NCBI GenBank assembly: GCA_038561985.1
Contig: CP073276.1
Coordinates: 2,666,001 to 2,730,000, forward strand
From: Petrimonas sulfuriphila
GTDB taxonomy: Bacteria; Bacteroidota; Bacteroidia; Bacteroidales; Dysgonomonadaceae
Reading direction: 5' to 3'
DNA length: 64,000 bases
Of this stretch, positions 9,240-18,661 are shown piece by piece. A model generated the notes under the pieces. That model searched no databases, was not told the DNA's origin, and saw nothing but the letters and a program-made list of their open reading frames with translations. The position numbers were made by a program, and so were the translations under genes. Position 1 is the stretch's first letter. Each line of letters begins with the position of its first letter.

Positions 9240-9836
9240 TCAGTCTCCCTGATGTGATGTTAATTTTCTTTTTTTGAGCAAATTTTTATATACCAGCCGC
9301 AATACAACCACCACAAAAATGACCAGGATAACGGCAACCAGGATGGGCGTGAACAGCGACAGGATTGAAAAACCGGTGGCGGCGACGCCTTCTCCGGTTG
9401 AAACGACGGGATTTCCTGCCCCGGCAGTGAATTTAGTCGATAGAAGGCGGGTTACGGCACTTCCGCTTTGAATGGTGGCAGCTGCTCCCCCGCCCACGAC
9501 AAACCCTACTATCCATTTCATCCACTCACTGTCGGAAGGGAAAACCGATGTCATCAACAGCGTGCCTGCTGCCACTGATAAAGGCGTGGCTATACTGTCC
9601 AGCAAGTTGTCAACAAAAGGAATATAATACGCCAATACTTCAACGACAGCCGCAACGCCAAAGCTTAACAATGCCGGAACAGAACTCATCCACGAAAAGC
9701 TCTCCCCCAACGGCAAAATCCCAAAATGCGAAGCCAATCCGGCAACCAGAAGCGGTATGAACACCCGGAACCCGGTACTGGCACTCAATCCGATGCCGAG
9801 CGCCACGGCACTGATGGTTTCTACGTTTAATTCCAT
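9240..9836 (-). CDS. DUF4126 membrane protein
   Basis: The 198-residue protein has about five transmembrane segments and glycine/alanine-rich stretches (IGLSASTGFRVFIPLL near the start, FVVGGGAAATIQSGSAVTR in the middle). These fit the DUF4126 family. The family has no assigned biochemical activity. The C-terminus is basic (LLKKRKLTSHQ), so it probably faces the cytoplasm. It lies between two unrelated minus-strand genes and shows no clear operon partner. Confidence 0.75.
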   Translation of the reverse strand: MELNVETISAVALGIGLSASTGFRVFIPLLVAGLASHFGILPLGESFSWMSSVPALLSFGVAAVVEVLAYYIPFVDNLLDSIATPLSVAAGTLLMTSVFPSDSEWMKWIVGFVVGGGAAATIQSGSAVTRLLSTKFTAGAGNPVVSTGEGVAATGFSILSLFTPILVAVILVIFVVVVLRLVYKNLLKKRKLTSHQGD

Positions 9837-9893
9837 AGTTAAAGGAGGTGTTTTTAAAAGTTTTCCGTATGCTTAAAACGTTTTTTTGACTTA

Positions 9894-10232
9894 CTAAAAA
9901 CCTTTTGGTTTAACACCACATGCGTCTCCCGTGGGCTCATCATCTGTGCGGTGCCAGATATCCTTGAACCCTTCGGGGTTTCGCCGGAATTTTGCCAGGA
10001 TATACGAACACGACGGAATGACTTTATATCCGTTTTTGCGGGCATACTTTACCAGCTCATCAAACAATTTGCCGGCAATTCCCTGCCCTTCCAGTTCGGG
10101 ACGGACGCCGGTGTGATAAGCGTTTAAAAGATTGTTTTTCACTTCAAAATCGAGTTCGGCAATCTGCCTGCCTTCTTTCTCGATAAAAAAACTTCCTATG
10201 CCGTTGCTGTTGCTTTTAAATTGTATATCCAT
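9894..10232 (-). CDS. Small GNAT-like N-acetyltransferase (COG2388 type)
   Basis: The 112-residue protein has the acetyl-CoA binding signature VRPELEGQGIAGKLFDELVKYARKNG and the following VIPSCSYI strand. These are typical of the short GNAT proteins related to human NATD1. The substrate is unknown in most bacteria. It keeps the minimal fold length expected (90-110 residues). An in-frame YHTGV just before the signature is the beta-4 strand. It is a lone gene, divergent from the esterase gene. Confidence 0.8.
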   Translation of the reverse strand: MDIQFKSNSNGIGSFFIEKEGRQIAELDFEVKNNLLNAYHTGVRPELEGQGIAGKLFDELVKYARKNGYKVIPSCSYILAKFRRNPEGFKDIWHRTDDEPTGDACGVKPKGF

Positions 10233-10313
10233 TTCTTTAAATCATTAATTTCAGGTATAACAATTGCTTCGTCAATGGGTTCAAAAAATTCATGTCAATT
10301 GCGGTCAAATGGT

Positions 10314-10321
10314 TATCTTTG
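10314..10321 (+). promoter_or_regulatory. -7 element (TATCTTTG) for the esterase gene
   Basis: TATCTTTG lies 24 bases before the ATG at 10346 and downstream of the longer-frame ATG at 10292. It therefore supports the shorter protein with a proper signal peptide. Confidence 0.6.
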
Positions 10322-10345
10322 GAAAAAATTTATTCACACACGATC

Positions 10346-11209
10346 ATGATAAAACGTCTTTCATTCAGCAGCCTGTTTTTAATAGGGTTATCAGCAGTGC
10401 TTTACGCTTCAAAAGTAGATACGGTCAATGTCTTCAGCCCCTCTATGCAAAAAGAAATCAAAACGGTGGTAATCATTCCCGATGCTTATTTGCAAGAAAC
10501 GGAATTTCCGGTTCTTTATTTGTTACACGGTTACAGCGACAATTACGGTGGGTGGGTTAACAAAGTGCCTGCGGTGAAAGAGTTGGCCGATTGGCACAAT
10601 ATGATTATCGTTTGTCCCGATGGAGCTTACGGGAGCTGGTATTTCGACAGTCCCGTGGATCCTGCATTTAAGTTTGAAACTTTTGTATCGAAAGAATTGG
10701 TGGATTGGGTGGACAAGAACTACAAGACCGTCCGAAAACGCGAAGGACGCGCCATTACCGGATTAAGTATGGGTGGTCACGGCGGATTGTACCTGGGATT
10801 TCGCCATCAGGATGTCTACGGTGCTTGCGGAAGTATGAGTGGTGGAGTAGATATTCGTCCTTTTCCCAACAACTGGGATCTGGCAAAACGGTTAGGCACG
10901 CAACGTGAAAACCCCGATAACTGGGAGAAGAACACCGTAATGAATCAGTTGCATTTGCTTACGCCCAACTCCTCCAGAATAATAATCGATTGCGGTTCCG
11001 GTGATTTCTTTTACGAAGTAAACGTCAGGTTACATCAGGAACTTCTTTACCGGAATATACCCCACGATTTTATCTCGCGCCCCGGTGTACATAACTGGGA
11101 ATATTGGGCAAACGCCATTAAATACCAGGCGTTGTTTTTCAACGATTATTTTGATGCGGGGAAGGCATCATCTTCTCCATCTGCGAATACGCATCGTGGA
11201 AGAAGATGA
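10346..11209 (+). CDS. Secreted alpha/beta-hydrolase esterase (esterase D/ferulate esterase-like family)
   Basis: From the ATG at 10346 the protein starts with a signal peptide ending near LYAS. It then shows the putative-esterase fold: LYLLHGYSDNYGGW (oxyanion region), GLSMGGHGG (GxSxG nucleophile elbow), a CGSGDFF block with the acidic residue, and GVHNWEYW with the catalytic histidine. The family includes S-formylglutathione hydrolase and cell-wall or xylan ester esterases; the substrate cannot be assigned. Its last 71 bases overlap the 3' end of the opposite metallohydrolase gene, so the two transcripts are antisense at their ends. Confidence 0.85.
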   Translation: MIKRLSFSSLFLIGLSAVLYASKVDTVNVFSPSMQKEIKTVVIIPDAYLQETEFPVLYLLHGYSDNYGGWVNKVPAVKELADWHNMIIVCPDGAYGSWYFDSPVDPAFKFETFVSKELVDWVDKNYKTVRKREGRAITGLSMGGHGGLYLGFRHQDVYGACGSMSGGVDIRPFPNNWDLAKRLGTQRENPDNWEKNTVMNQLHLLTPNSSRIIIDCGSGDFFYEVNVRLHQELLYRNIPHDFISRPGVHNWEYWANAIKYQALFFNDYFDAGKASSSPSANTHRGRR

Positions 11210-11948
11210 GCGTCGCATTTTGGGCCTTAGCCTCGTCCAGAAAACGTTTTTTCTCTTCCATGGCCAGTGCGGCGTTATTGTCGTAGGCCGATAACCAGCT
11301 TAGCGGCAGATGTGCCGAAGTAGGGACAACATCTGCGGGGAAAACGATTTTTTCTCCCTCATTTTCGAAAAAGAGGACTATCTGTCCGGGTGTATGTCCA
11401 TCGTAGAGCTTGAGGGTTACGTTTTCACAGAGCGGTTGTTCCGATTCTGTCAGCCGGAGTTGTCCTGCCTCGAAGACAGGTTCAATGTTTTCCTGGAAAA
11501 ACGAAGCCGCTTCGTAAAGCATCGGTTTTCTGTAATTATCCCATTGCGCCCGACTCAGCCAGTAAGTGGCCCGGGGAAAAGCAGGGACAACCTCCTGTTT
11601 CCCGTTAAAAACCGTTCCTCCGCCGCAGTGATCAAAATGGAGGTGGGTAAGTACAACATCGGTTACTTCGTCAGGCGAATAGCCGATTTTTCCGATTTCT
11701 GCCCTCAGGTCTTTCAAATTGTGCGGCTGGTAGAACTTCAGCTTGTTCAATTGCTTGTCGCCAGCCCCACAATCTACCAGTATTTTATGTCGGTCGGTTT
11801 CAATGAAGAGGCATCGCATTGCCATCAGGCACATGTTGTTATGGTTGCTTGGATACCGTTTGTGCCAGTATTTTTTGGGTATGGGCCCAAACATGGCACC
11901 GCCATCTGCCCAGAAATAACCTGTCTCAATTATGTGGAAATTTGCCAT
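11139..11948 (-). CDS. MBL-fold metallohydrolase
   Basis: The motif HLHFDHCGG (HxHxDH) and a later PADVVPTSAHLPLSW block identify a metallo-beta-lactamase fold hydrolase of the lactonase/AHL-lactonase-like group. FLxTD-type regions are absent, so the exact substrate is open. The start is placed at the ATG at 11948, giving MANFHIIETG. The longer frame ATG at 11969 lies inside the minus-strand -7 element (11967-11974) and would be upstream of the transcript. It is convergent and overlapping with the esterase gene and divergent from rmlD. Confidence 0.82.
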   Translation of the reverse strand: MANFHIIETGYFWADGGAMFGPIPKKYWHKRYPSNHNNMCLMAMRCLFIETDRHKILVDCGAGDKQLNKLKFYQPHNLKDLRAEIGKIGYSPDEVTDVVLTHLHFDHCGGGTVFNGKQEVVPAFPRATYWLSRAQWDNYRKPMLYEAASFFQENIEPVFEAGQLRLTESEQPLCENVTLKLYDGHTPGQIVLFFENEGEKIVFPADVVPTSAHLPLSWLSAYDNNAALAMEEKKRFLDEAKAQNATLIFFHDAYSQMEKMMPSPHQNNR

Positions 11949-11956
11949 TTTCGTAG

Positions 11957-11964
11957 TACTTTTG
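11957..11964 (+). promoter_or_regulatory. -7 element (TACTTTTG) for rmlD, plus strand
   Basis: TACTTTTG matches TAnnTTTG and lies 24 bases before the rmlD ATG at 11989. It is one arm of an inverted repeat whose other arm is the minus-strand -7 element two bases away. Confidence 0.6.
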
Positions 11965-11966
11965 TG

Positions 11967-11974
11967 CAAAAGTA
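11967..11974 (-). promoter_or_regulatory. -7 element (TACTTTTG) for the MBL-fold hydrolase, minus strand
   Basis: Read on the minus strand this is TACTTTTG, 18 bases before the ATG at 11948. It is a perfect mirror of the plus-strand element at 11957, separated by TG, so the two promoters overlap physically. Confidence 0.6.
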
Positions 11975-11988
11975 AAAAGAAAAGTGTA

Positions 11989-12927
11989 ATGGCTATCTAC
12001 ACAGGATCAAATAAACATCTTGGCGGAACGGAAACTGTCACCCGGAAACAGACCGTCTTTTACGGACTGGTTCAAAAAAACGTTTTGGTCACCGGTGCAA
12101 ACGGACAACTGGGACAAGAACTGAAACAACTGGCAGAAAAAACAAATTCCCCCTTTCGGTTTATCTATACCGACGCAGATGTGCTGGATATTACCGATGC
12201 GGGGCAAGTACAGCACTTTGTATCGGAATACTCCATTGAGTACGTCATCAACTGTGCAGCCTATACGGCTGTGGATAAGGCTGAAGCCGATGAGGAAGTG
12301 GCGTACAGGATCAATTGCACCGGTGCGGAAAACCTGGCCAGGTCGGGTGCAAAAATAATTCATATCTCTACTGATTATGTGTTCGACGGCACGGCCAGTA
12401 CTCCCTATAAAGAGGATGCCTCCACGAATCCGTTGTCGGTTTACGGAAAATCGAAACTGAAGGGCGAAGAGGCGATTTGGGAGTTTGCCGAAGAGTGGAT
12501 AATTATCCGTACTTCGTGGCTCTATTCCGAATTTGGAAACAATTTCGTGAAGACAATGCTCCGCCTCATGAATGAGCGCGATAAGCTAAACGTCGTTGCC
12601 GACCAATACGGAACACCTACCTACGCCGCCGACCTGGCAGAGATGATTCTGGTCATCCTTGAATGTGAGGAGTGGAAATCGGGCGTTTATCATTTTTCCA
12701 ACCTGGGGGAAACCACCTGGTTCAAATTTGCAGAAAAAATAAAAGAGTTGGCTGCCGTAGGCCGTTGCCGGTTAGATCCCGTTCCTGCCTGCGAATACAA
12801 AACAGCCGCTGTACGGCCAATGTACAGCGTATTGGATAAATCAAAAATTCAATCGGCTTTCCGTGTCGTTATTCCGCAATGGGAGAACGGGCTGGAGAGA
12901 TGCATTGAAAAGCTTACAAATAGATGA
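11989..12927 (+). CDS. rmlD: dTDP-4-dehydrorhamnose reductase
   Basis: An NAD(P)-binding Rossmann motif [13 protein letters not shown] is followed by the extended-SDR active site: ISTDYVFDG and a YGKSKLKGE block with the YxxxK catalytic pair. This matches RmlD, the last enzyme of dTDP-L-rhamnose synthesis for surface polysaccharides. About 28 residues precede the Rossmann strand when starting at 11989, longer than usual. No other ATG lies closer, and a non-ATG start is possible. The stop overlaps the prfC start by four bases (ATGA), indicating translational coupling. No other rml genes are nearby. Confidence 0.9.
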   Translation: MAIYTGSNKHLGGTETVTRKQTVFYGLVQKNVLVTGANGQLGQELKQLAEKTNSPFRFIYTDADVLDITDAGQVQHFVSEYSIEYVINCAAYTAVDKAEADEEVAYRINCTGAENLARSGAKIIHISTDYVFDGTASTPYKEDASTNPLSVYGKSKLKGEEAIWEFAEEWIIIRTSWLYSEFGNNFVKTMLRLMNERDKLNVVADQYGTPTYAADLAEMILVILECEEWKSGVYHFSNLGETTWFKFAEKIKELAAVGRCRLDPVPACEYKTAAVRPMYSVLDKSKIQSAFRVVIPQWENGLERCIEKLTNR

Positions 12928-14498
12928 CATTACAACAAGAGATTCAACGCCGGCGAACGTTTGCCATCATCAGCCATCCCGACGCGGGAAAAACCACATT
13001 AACGGAGAAACTGTTGCTTTTTGGCGGGGCCATACACGTGGCGGGAGCTGTAAAATCAAACAAGATAAAAAAAACCGCCACATCCGACTGGATGGAGATC
13101 GAAAGGCAACGCGGGATTTCCGTAGCTACTTCCGTGATGGGGTTTGAGTACGGCAATTATAAAATCAATATTCTCGATACACCCGGGCACCAGGATTTCG
13201 CAGAAGACACCTATCGTACACTGACAGCTGTGGACAGCGTAATTGTGGTGGTAGATATTGCCAAGGGTGTGGAAGCACAAACCCGCAAGCTGATGGAGGT
13301 GTGCCGTATGCGCCATACGCCGGTGATGATCTTTGTGAACAAGCTGGACCGTGAGGGAAAAGATCCGTTCGAGATCCTGGATGAACTGGAAGAAGAGCTC
13401 CAGGTAGCGGTACGGCCACTGAGCTGGCCGATCGATATGGGTGAACGTTTCAAAGGAGTGTATAACCTCTATCAGAACAGCCTCGACTTGTATCAACCGA
13501 GTAAACAGATCGTTACGGAATCCGTGCACTTGAATATTCAATCGCCGGAAGTAGAGAGGCATATCGGGGCAAAGCTTTCGGAAAAGCTGCGAAGCGATGT
13601 GGAGCTTATATCGGAGGTGTATCCCGGATTTAACCGGGAAGAGTACCTTGCCGGAAAACTGGCGCCTGTCTTCTTTGGTTCGGCACTCAACAATTTCGGG
13701 GTAAAAGAGTTGCTCGATTGTTTTGTGGCGATTGCTCCGTCACCGCGGGCCGTACAGACCGAAGAGCGTGTGGTGGACCCCTACGAAGAGTCCTTTTCCG
13801 GATTTGTCTTTAAGATACATGCCAATATGGATCCCAATCACCGGTCGTGCATAGCTTTTGTGAAGGTCTGTTCGGGCAGGTTCGAACGCAACGTCAATTA
13901 CAAGCATGTGCGGTATAGCCGGTTAATGAAGTTTTCTTCGCCCACGGCCTTCATGGCTCAGAAAAAAGAGATTCTGGACGAAGCTTTTGCAGGAGATATC
14001 GTGGGCTTGCCCGACAACGGAAACTTTAAAATTGGCGACACCCTCACTGCTGGAGAGGACCTTCATTTTAAGGGATTACCCAGCTTCTCGCCGGAGATGT
14101 TCAAGTACATCGAAAATGCCGACCCGATGAAGTCGAAACAACTGCAGAAAGGGGTGGAGCAACTGATGGACGAAGGGGTGGCACAGCTTTTCACCAACCA
14201 GTTTAACGGCCGCAAAATCATCGGAACCGTCGGACAGCTTCAGTTTGAAGTAATCCAATACCGCCTTTTGCACGAATACGGTGCGCAATGCCGTTGGGAA
14301 CCCATTAACCTTTATAAAGCGTGCTGGATAGAAAGTGACGATGCGGCGCAACTGGAAGATTTCAAAAAGCGTAAATATCAGTACATGGCTAAAGATAAAG
14401 AGGGTAGGGATGTGTTTCTGGCCGAATCAAACTATCTGTTAATGATGGCGCAGCAAGACTTTAAAAACATTGCCTTCCATTTCAATTCCGAGTTCTGA
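12924..14498 (+). CDS. prfC: Peptide chain release factor 3
   Basis: The GTPase motifs are in order: G1 [16 protein letters not shown]3 DTPGHQDF and G4 NKLDRE. They are followed by the RF3-specific EF-Tu-like domain 2 and C-terminal domain ([20 protein letters not shown]). The length of 524 is close to E. coli RF3 (529). RF3 recycles RF1/RF2 from the ribosome after termination. It overlaps rmlD by 4 bases. Confidence 0.96.
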   Translation: MTLQQEIQRRRTFAIISHPDAGKTTLTEKLLLFGGAIHVAGAVKSNKIKKTATSDWMEIERQRGISVATSVMGFEYGNYKINILDTPGHQDFAEDTYRTLTAVDSVIVVVDIAKGVEAQTRKLMEVCRMRHTPVMIFVNKLDREGKDPFEILDELEEELQVAVRPLSWPIDMGERFKGVYNLYQNSLDLYQPSKQIVTESVHLNIQSPEVERHIGAKLSEKLRSDVELISEVYPGFNREEYLAGKLAPVFFGSALNNFGVKELLDCFVAIAPSPRAVQTEERVVDPYEESFSGFVFKIHANMDPNHRSCIAFVKVCSGRFERNVNYKHVRYSRLMKFSSPTAFMAQKKEILDEAFAGDIVGLPDNGNFKIGDTLTAGEDLHFKGLPSFSPEMFKYIENADPMKSKQLQKGVEQLMDEGVAQLFTNQFNGRKIIGTVGQLQFEVIQYRLLHEYGAQCRWEPINLYKACWIESDDAAQLEDFKKRKYQYMAKDKEGRDVFLAESNYLLMMAQQDFKNIAFHFNSEF

Positions 14499-14521
14499 CG
14501 AACATTTTCAGGATTCATCCG

Positions 14522-16321
14522 CTATTCCGTAATGCCCATGCTTTTCATCAGAAAAGAGGCATTCATGGTCCGGGCAATTCCCTGCTGAAGCTTGTAATCG
14601 AAAGAGAGGAGGTCGTTTTCAATTTTTGCGTCGAAGTGAAAGTTTGCGATCTCTTGCGGGTATTCATTCTCCAGTTCTCCCAACGTTAAATCGTGTGTGG
14701 CAATGATGCCGTTTCCGCCTAACTTCACCAACCGTTTCATGAGTTGGGAAGAACCCTTTTGCTTGTCGTGAGAGTTCGTGCCTTTCAGTATCTCGTCCAG
14801 GATAATGAACAGGTCGTGTTCTCCCGACTCCAACCGTTCGATAATCATTTTCAGCCGTTTGAGCTCGGCGAAAAAATAGGATTCGTTGTTTACCAGAGAA
14901 TCGGCTGTGCGCAGGTTTGTCAATAACTGGCCCGGACGATAACTCATGGATTCGGCACAAACGGGCAGGCCGGCCCCTGCCAGCACGTAATTTACACCGA
15001 CAGTACGCAAATAAGTACTTTTCCCGGCCATATTGGCTCCGGTAACAATCATGAAAAACGGTTTCCGGAAAACGTTGATATCGTTCTTTACGCATTTACG
15101 GCGCGGAAGGAGCGGATGCCCCAGTTTTCTTGCCCGGAAAGGGAGTGATTCCTCAAACGTGGGAAACACATAATCGGGGTTGTTTGCGGCAAACGTGCCC
15201 ATGGACACTAGCGCATCAACCTGTGCCAGTGTAGAGAACCATTTTTCGATTTCCACAGCATGGCGTTGCATCCATTGTTCTATCTTCAGGGCGTAAACAA
15301 CATTCCACAAAAAAAGAGGATTCAGGAGAAGAAAAACGGGTACGGCAAAAGCCAGATCAAGGTTCCGGCTGTATTGTGCCAGTTGCTTAATGGCAGCTGA
15401 CGCACTTTGCCGTTCGTTCTTTATCGACTGTTGCAGCGACTGTAACTGTACACTTTCGAAGCTGGTCGTTTCCATCAATTTTAACAGGTCGGCATACGAT
15501 TCCAGCACTTTTGCCTTGTTATCGAATAAAGACCGGATCTGCTTCACCTTCTTCATGGGGATAACCGAAACCAACAATGTTGTAAAATACAACAAGGTGA
15601 TTGCCGCTCCGCTTGTCAGTCCGGCCAGCGCCAGTGCAATGGCCAGTACGTATAAAGCAGGAACAACCCAGGTGGCAATTTTCCATAATGAAGGCCGGGG
15701 AAACAGTTCCTGTTTCCTACAAAGCTGTTTGATGGAACGATTATCGAATAATTTATCGTCCGATAACATCCCAATTGTCCTGAAGCTGAGGCAGAAATCT
15801 TCTTTCTCCGAAAGCTCTTTTACAGCAAGCTGCCTTATGCGGATTTCTTCGCTGTCCTTAAGCGGACTTCCTACTATCCCGGCAAGAGCTTCTTTCCCCA
15901 TGGCAAGGCTGGTTCGGTTGAGCATTTGAAAAACAGACCTTTCCCCAAAAATATCTAAATCAAAGCTGAAGCTGTGAGCAGGATCCACATGCTCCGGTGC
16001 GCCGTCGAAAGGCGAGAAATCGTATACAAAGGCCTGGAGTTCGTTCCCGGCTATCCGGGCCAGCGCTTCTGATTTGGCTTTTTTAAACAGTAAATTCTTA
16101 TGCCTGGCCAGCAGGGCCAAGAAACAAACTCCGGTTACCGCGGCAAAGAGAACAGCCAGCAAAGTATTTTGATGAAAAAAATAGGTAAGCGCTGAACCGG
16201 TCAAAAAGACGAAGAATCGTAAAAGACTGTTCGCATTGAGTTCTTTCTTGTACCTGGCAGCAGCATTGAGCTGATTTTCGGCAAGCTCCCGGTACTTGGC
16301 TATTCTTTCGGTAACAGGCAT
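14522..16321 (-). CDS. Membrane-anchored MutS-family ATPase
   Basis: Two hydrophobic segments near residues 31-75 and another pair around 215-255 precede a MutS-type core. The C-terminal ATPase has Walker A TGANMAGKST, Walker B FIILDEILKGTNS and the following HD signature (ATHDLTLGELE). It lacks the mismatch-recognition domain of true MutS and is about 600 residues. This matches the Bacteroidota MutS-like group with transmembrane segments. Its role is unknown and need not be mismatch repair. Its start codon overlaps the stop of the MscS gene by one base (TAATG), so the two are translationally coupled. Confidence 0.8.
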   Translation of the reverse strand: MPVTERIAKYRELAENQLNAAARYKKELNANSLLRFFVFLTGSALTYFFHQNTLLAVLFAAVTGVCFLALLARHKNLLFKKAKSEALARIAGNELQAFVYDFSPFDGAPEHVDPAHSFSFDLDIFGERSVFQMLNRTSLAMGKEALAGIVGSPLKDSEEIRIRQLAVKELSEKEDFCLSFRTIGMLSDDKLFDNRSIKQLCRKQELFPRPSLWKIATWVVPALYVLAIALALAGLTSGAAITLLYFTTLLVSVIPMKKVKQIRSLFDNKAKVLESYADLLKLMETTSFESVQLQSLQQSIKNERQSASAAIKQLAQYSRNLDLAFAVPVFLLLNPLFLWNVVYALKIEQWMQRHAVEIEKWFSTLAQVDALVSMGTFAANNPDYVFPTFEESLPFRARKLGHPLLPRRKCVKNDINVFRKPFFMIVTGANMAGKSTYLRTVGVNYVLAGAGLPVCAESMSYRPGQLLTNLRTADSLVNNESYFFAELKRLKMIIERLESGEHDLFIILDEILKGTNSHDKQKGSSQLMKRLVKLGGNGIIATHDLTLGELENEYPQEIANFHFDAKIENDLLSFDYKLQQGIARTMNASFLMKSMGITE

Positions 16322-17229
16322 TAATTGGCGTTTTGTTCAGTTGAGTTGGCCAGATGGACGGTCATTTGACGGAAAGGGATCACCAGGCCGCGCGCATTGA
16401 TCTCTTTGTATACCTCCTCATTCAGGTCGTGGGTAACATTCCAGAAGTCGTTTAAATTCACCCAGGCCCTCAGGGAGAAATCGATAGAATCTTCGTTCAT
16501 TTTGGTCATCCGGGCAAACGGCTCGGGATCTTTCAACACCAACGGATGCCTGTTGGCAATATCCAGCAGCATTTTTTTTACTACATCCACATCGGTTCCG
16601 TATTCAATGCTCGCTGTAATTTCTACCCGCCGGGTGGTTTGTGTGTTGTAATTGATGATGTTTCCGGTCGACAGCGGCCCGTTGGGTATGTAAATGGTTT
16701 TGTTGTCGGCTGTGGTTAGCGTTGTATAGAGAATACCGATGCTCTGAACGGTTCCCGCCAGGTTCTGCGCTTCAATGTAGTCGCCGCCTTTGAAAGGCTT
16801 GTTGAAGAGCAACATCACGCCTCCGGCAAAGTTGGCCAGGTTGTCTTTTACCGCCAAGCCAACCGCCAGGCCGGCCGAAGCAATCAATGCCGCCAGAGAG
16901 ACGGTTTGTGTTCCGACTACGTTTATGATCAACATAACGAGCAGTACGAAGAGAAAGATATCGAGCAGGTTCTTTAGAAAACCTTTCAGGGCGATATCCA
17001 TTTGCCGTCTCGACATGATCTTGTCTGCCAGTTTTCGGATTTTACCGATTATCCATTTCCCTACAAAAAAGATGAGGAGAGCTACCGCAAGTTTACCCAG
17101 GAAATCAATTCCCCACGTGAGGGATTGTTGTCCTAACTCCTCAAAGCGGCCATCTTTGATCATCTCGGCAACTTTTCCTCCGGTTTTTACTACTGCAGAA
17201 TCGGCAGATACAAAAGTATTTAATAACAT
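16321..17229 (-). CDS. Small-conductance mechanosensitive channel (MscS family)
   Basis: There are three hydrophobic helices, followed by the MscS pore-lining region rich in Gly/Ala (ASAGLAVGLAVKDNLANFAGG). The beta domain comes next (NKPFKGGDYIEAQNLAGTV, then YIPNGPLSTGNIINY). The length of 302 matches E. coli MscS (286). The channel opens on membrane tension to release solutes during osmotic downshock. It is the first gene of a two-gene unit with the MutS-like ATPase. Confidence 0.92.
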   Translation of the reverse strand: MLLNTFVSADSAVVKTGGKVAEMIKDGRFEELGQQSLTWGIDFLGKLAVALLIFFVGKWIIGKIRKLADKIMSRRQMDIALKGFLKNLLDIFLFVLLVMLIINVVGTQTVSLAALIASAGLAVGLAVKDNLANFAGGVMLLFNKPFKGGDYIEAQNLAGTVQSIGILYTTLTTADNKTIYIPNGPLSTGNIINYNTQTTRRVEITASIEYGTDVDVVKKMLLDIANRHPLVLKDPEPFARMTKMNEDSIDFSLRAWVNLNDFWNVTHDLNEEVYKEINARGLVIPFRQMTVHLANSTEQNAN

Positions 17230-17260
17230 AGTTTATTTCTTTTAAATGCAATTGAGGGCG

Positions 17261-17268
17261 CAAAGTTA
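17261..17268 (-). promoter_or_regulatory. -7 element (TAACTTTG) for the MscS-MutS-like operon
   Basis: On the minus strand TAACTTTG lies 31 bases before the ATG at 17229 and fits TAnnTTTG. Confidence 0.5.
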
Positions 17269-17280
17269 CAAAAAATGAGC

Positions 17281-17288
17281 TAATTTTG
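17281..17288 (+). promoter_or_regulatory. -7 element (TAATTTTG) for the TPR gene
   Basis: TAATTTTG lies 24 bases before the ATG at 17313 and is divergent from the MscS promoter. Confidence 0.55.
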
Positions 17289-17312
17289 TCGTTCATTTGA
17301 TCGGGTAGTACA

Positions 17313-18143
17313 ATGAAATATATTTTGAATTTTCTCTTTCTGCTGTTTTGCAGTTTTTCAATATCGGCCCAGACCGATACCTATAACGGATGGATCGACA
17401 AATCGGCAAAGTTTATCGAAAATAACCGACTCGACAGTGCTGCTGTTGCCTTGCAAAAAGCCATGAGGCTGGATCCGGCTAACGAAAATAATGCTGTGCT
17501 CCTGTTGAATCTGGGAATCCTGCAACGTCAGCTCAGGCAGACCGATGACGCTTATATTTCATTCACGGCATCCCTTGGGAACAACCCCGATCCGGTGTTG
17601 GTGCTTCATAACCGGGCTTCCCTTTTGTGCGACTTGGGCCGTTTTGATGAGGCGATGGAGGATTACAACTCCATTATTGATAAACAACCGTCAGACGTGG
17701 AGGCCTATTATCGTCGGGGATTGCTGTTCCTGGAAAAAAACGACCGGGAAAGTGCCGAAGCCGATTTCAGAACCTGCGAAAGCACGGACCCCGGCAACTT
17801 GTTCACCAAGCTCAGCAAAGCGTTGATCTTCAAGCTTGATGATAACTGGACAGAAGCCGAGAAAATTTATACCGATATTATTAACACAACTGTAAAACCG
17901 AGCTCGGCATATTACCTTAACAGGGCCGAATGTTACGTGAACACCGACCGGTTCTCGAAAGCCGCCGCAGACCTTCACGCTGTCGAAAGCGACGAAAAGG
18001 CAAATCCCTATTTTTATGTTTTACGCGGCCGGCTTCGGTTGGATCAGTTTGACAAGTTTGCCGCCAGAGTTGATTTCGAAAAGGCAAAAGAATTGGGATA
18101 CGATGCGGAACTGGCCGATAAATGGATTGAGAGGGCCAGGTAA
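17313..18143 (+). CDS. Exported tetratricopeptide-repeat protein
   Basis: A signal peptide (to about SISAQ, residue 20) is followed by roughly six TPR-like helix pairs. They are recognisable from A..L..A...DP and Y..RG..... repeats, for example AVALQKAMRLDPANENN and VEAYYRRGLLFLEKNDRE. TPR arrays bind partner proteins, and the location would be periplasmic. No enzymatic domain is present and no partner gene adjoins it. Confidence 0.85.
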   Translation: MKYILNFLFLLFCSFSISAQTDTYNGWIDKSAKFIENNRLDSAAVALQKAMRLDPANENNAVLLLNLGILQRQLRQTDDAYISFTASLGNNPDPVLVLHNRASLLCDLGRFDEAMEDYNSIIDKQPSDVEAYYRRGLLFLEKNDRESAEADFRTCESTDPGNLFTKLSKALIFKLDDNWTEAEKIYTDIINTTVKPSSAYYLNRAECYVNTDRFSKAAADLHAVESDEKANPYFYVLRGRLRLDQFDKFAARVDFEKAKELGYDAELADKWIERAR

Positions 18144-18200
18144 TCCATCATTTTAATATTTTTTAAATTACCCGGATACCTCATTTTAATGAAATAGTGT

Positions 18201-18208
18201 TACATTTG
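18201..18208 (+). promoter_or_regulatory. -7 element (TACATTTG) for the Fur-family operon
   Basis: TACATTTG fits TAnnTTTG, 32 bases before the regulator ATG at 18241. It overlaps the left end of a perfect palindrome, as expected for a repressed promoter. Confidence 0.6.
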
Positions 18209-18221
18209 CAACAATGTTGCA
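18207..18221. promoter_or_regulatory. Palindromic operator TGCAACA-A-TGTTGCA
   Basis: The 15-base sequence is a perfect inverted repeat (7+1+7) straddling the expected transcription start of the Fur-family gene. Fur/Zur/PerR proteins bind dyads of this size and commonly repress their own promoters. Autoregulation is inferred, not shown. Confidence 0.55.
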
Positions 18222-18240
18222 TTTGTAAGATTATAGCATT

Positions 18241-18642
18241 ATGACAGTCGAGAATATTTTACGCGATTACCATTTAAAAAGTACAACCTGTCGGAAGTTC
18301 ATTCTCAATGAGTTGCTTCGAAGCCAGACGGCTCTGACTGAACACGAAATAAAAACTTCGTTTCCCGATCTTTTTGACCGTGTTACGTTTTATCGAACGC
18401 TCAAAACGTTGGAGGACGCCGGTGTTATCCACAAGATTGTTTTGCAGGACAACACAACCAGGTATGCCGTTTCCAAGAAACCTTTCCACGAACAAGATAT
18501 TCATTCCCATTTTCATTGCTGCGTTTGCAACGAGGTCTTTTGTATTCAAAACAAAAGCCAGATAAACATAGAATTGCCGCAAGGGTTTGTTCAACACCGT
18601 GTTTCGATGATTGTAGAAGGTGTCTGTGCTGCCTGTAACTGA
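18241..18642 (+). CDS. Fur-family metal-dependent transcriptional repressor
   Basis: The 133-residue protein has the Fur winged helix (DRVTFYRTLKTLEDAGVIHK). The metal-binding C-terminal domain shows HSHFHCCVCNEVFC and a final CAACN, which form two CxxC structural zinc pairs. The family senses Fe, Zn or peroxide. The downstream TonB receptor and His-rich lipoprotein, plus the palindrome TGCAACA-A-TGTTGCA, make a zinc or iron uptake regulator most likely, with Zur-like as my first guess. It is the first gene of the operon. Confidence 0.85.
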   Translation: MTVENILRDYHLKSTTCRKFILNELLRSQTALTEHEIKTSFPDLFDRVTFYRTLKTLEDAGVIHKIVLQDNTTRYAVSKKPFHEQDIHSHFHCCVCNEVFCIQNKSQINIELPQGFVQHRVSMIVEGVCAACN

Positions 18643-18661
18643 TGTAACAACTTCCTCCTGA

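Noticed and set aside
14522-16321. Canonical mismatch-repair MutS
   Set aside because: The protein lacks the mismatch-binding N-terminal domain and has transmembrane segments, so only the ATPase family is supported.
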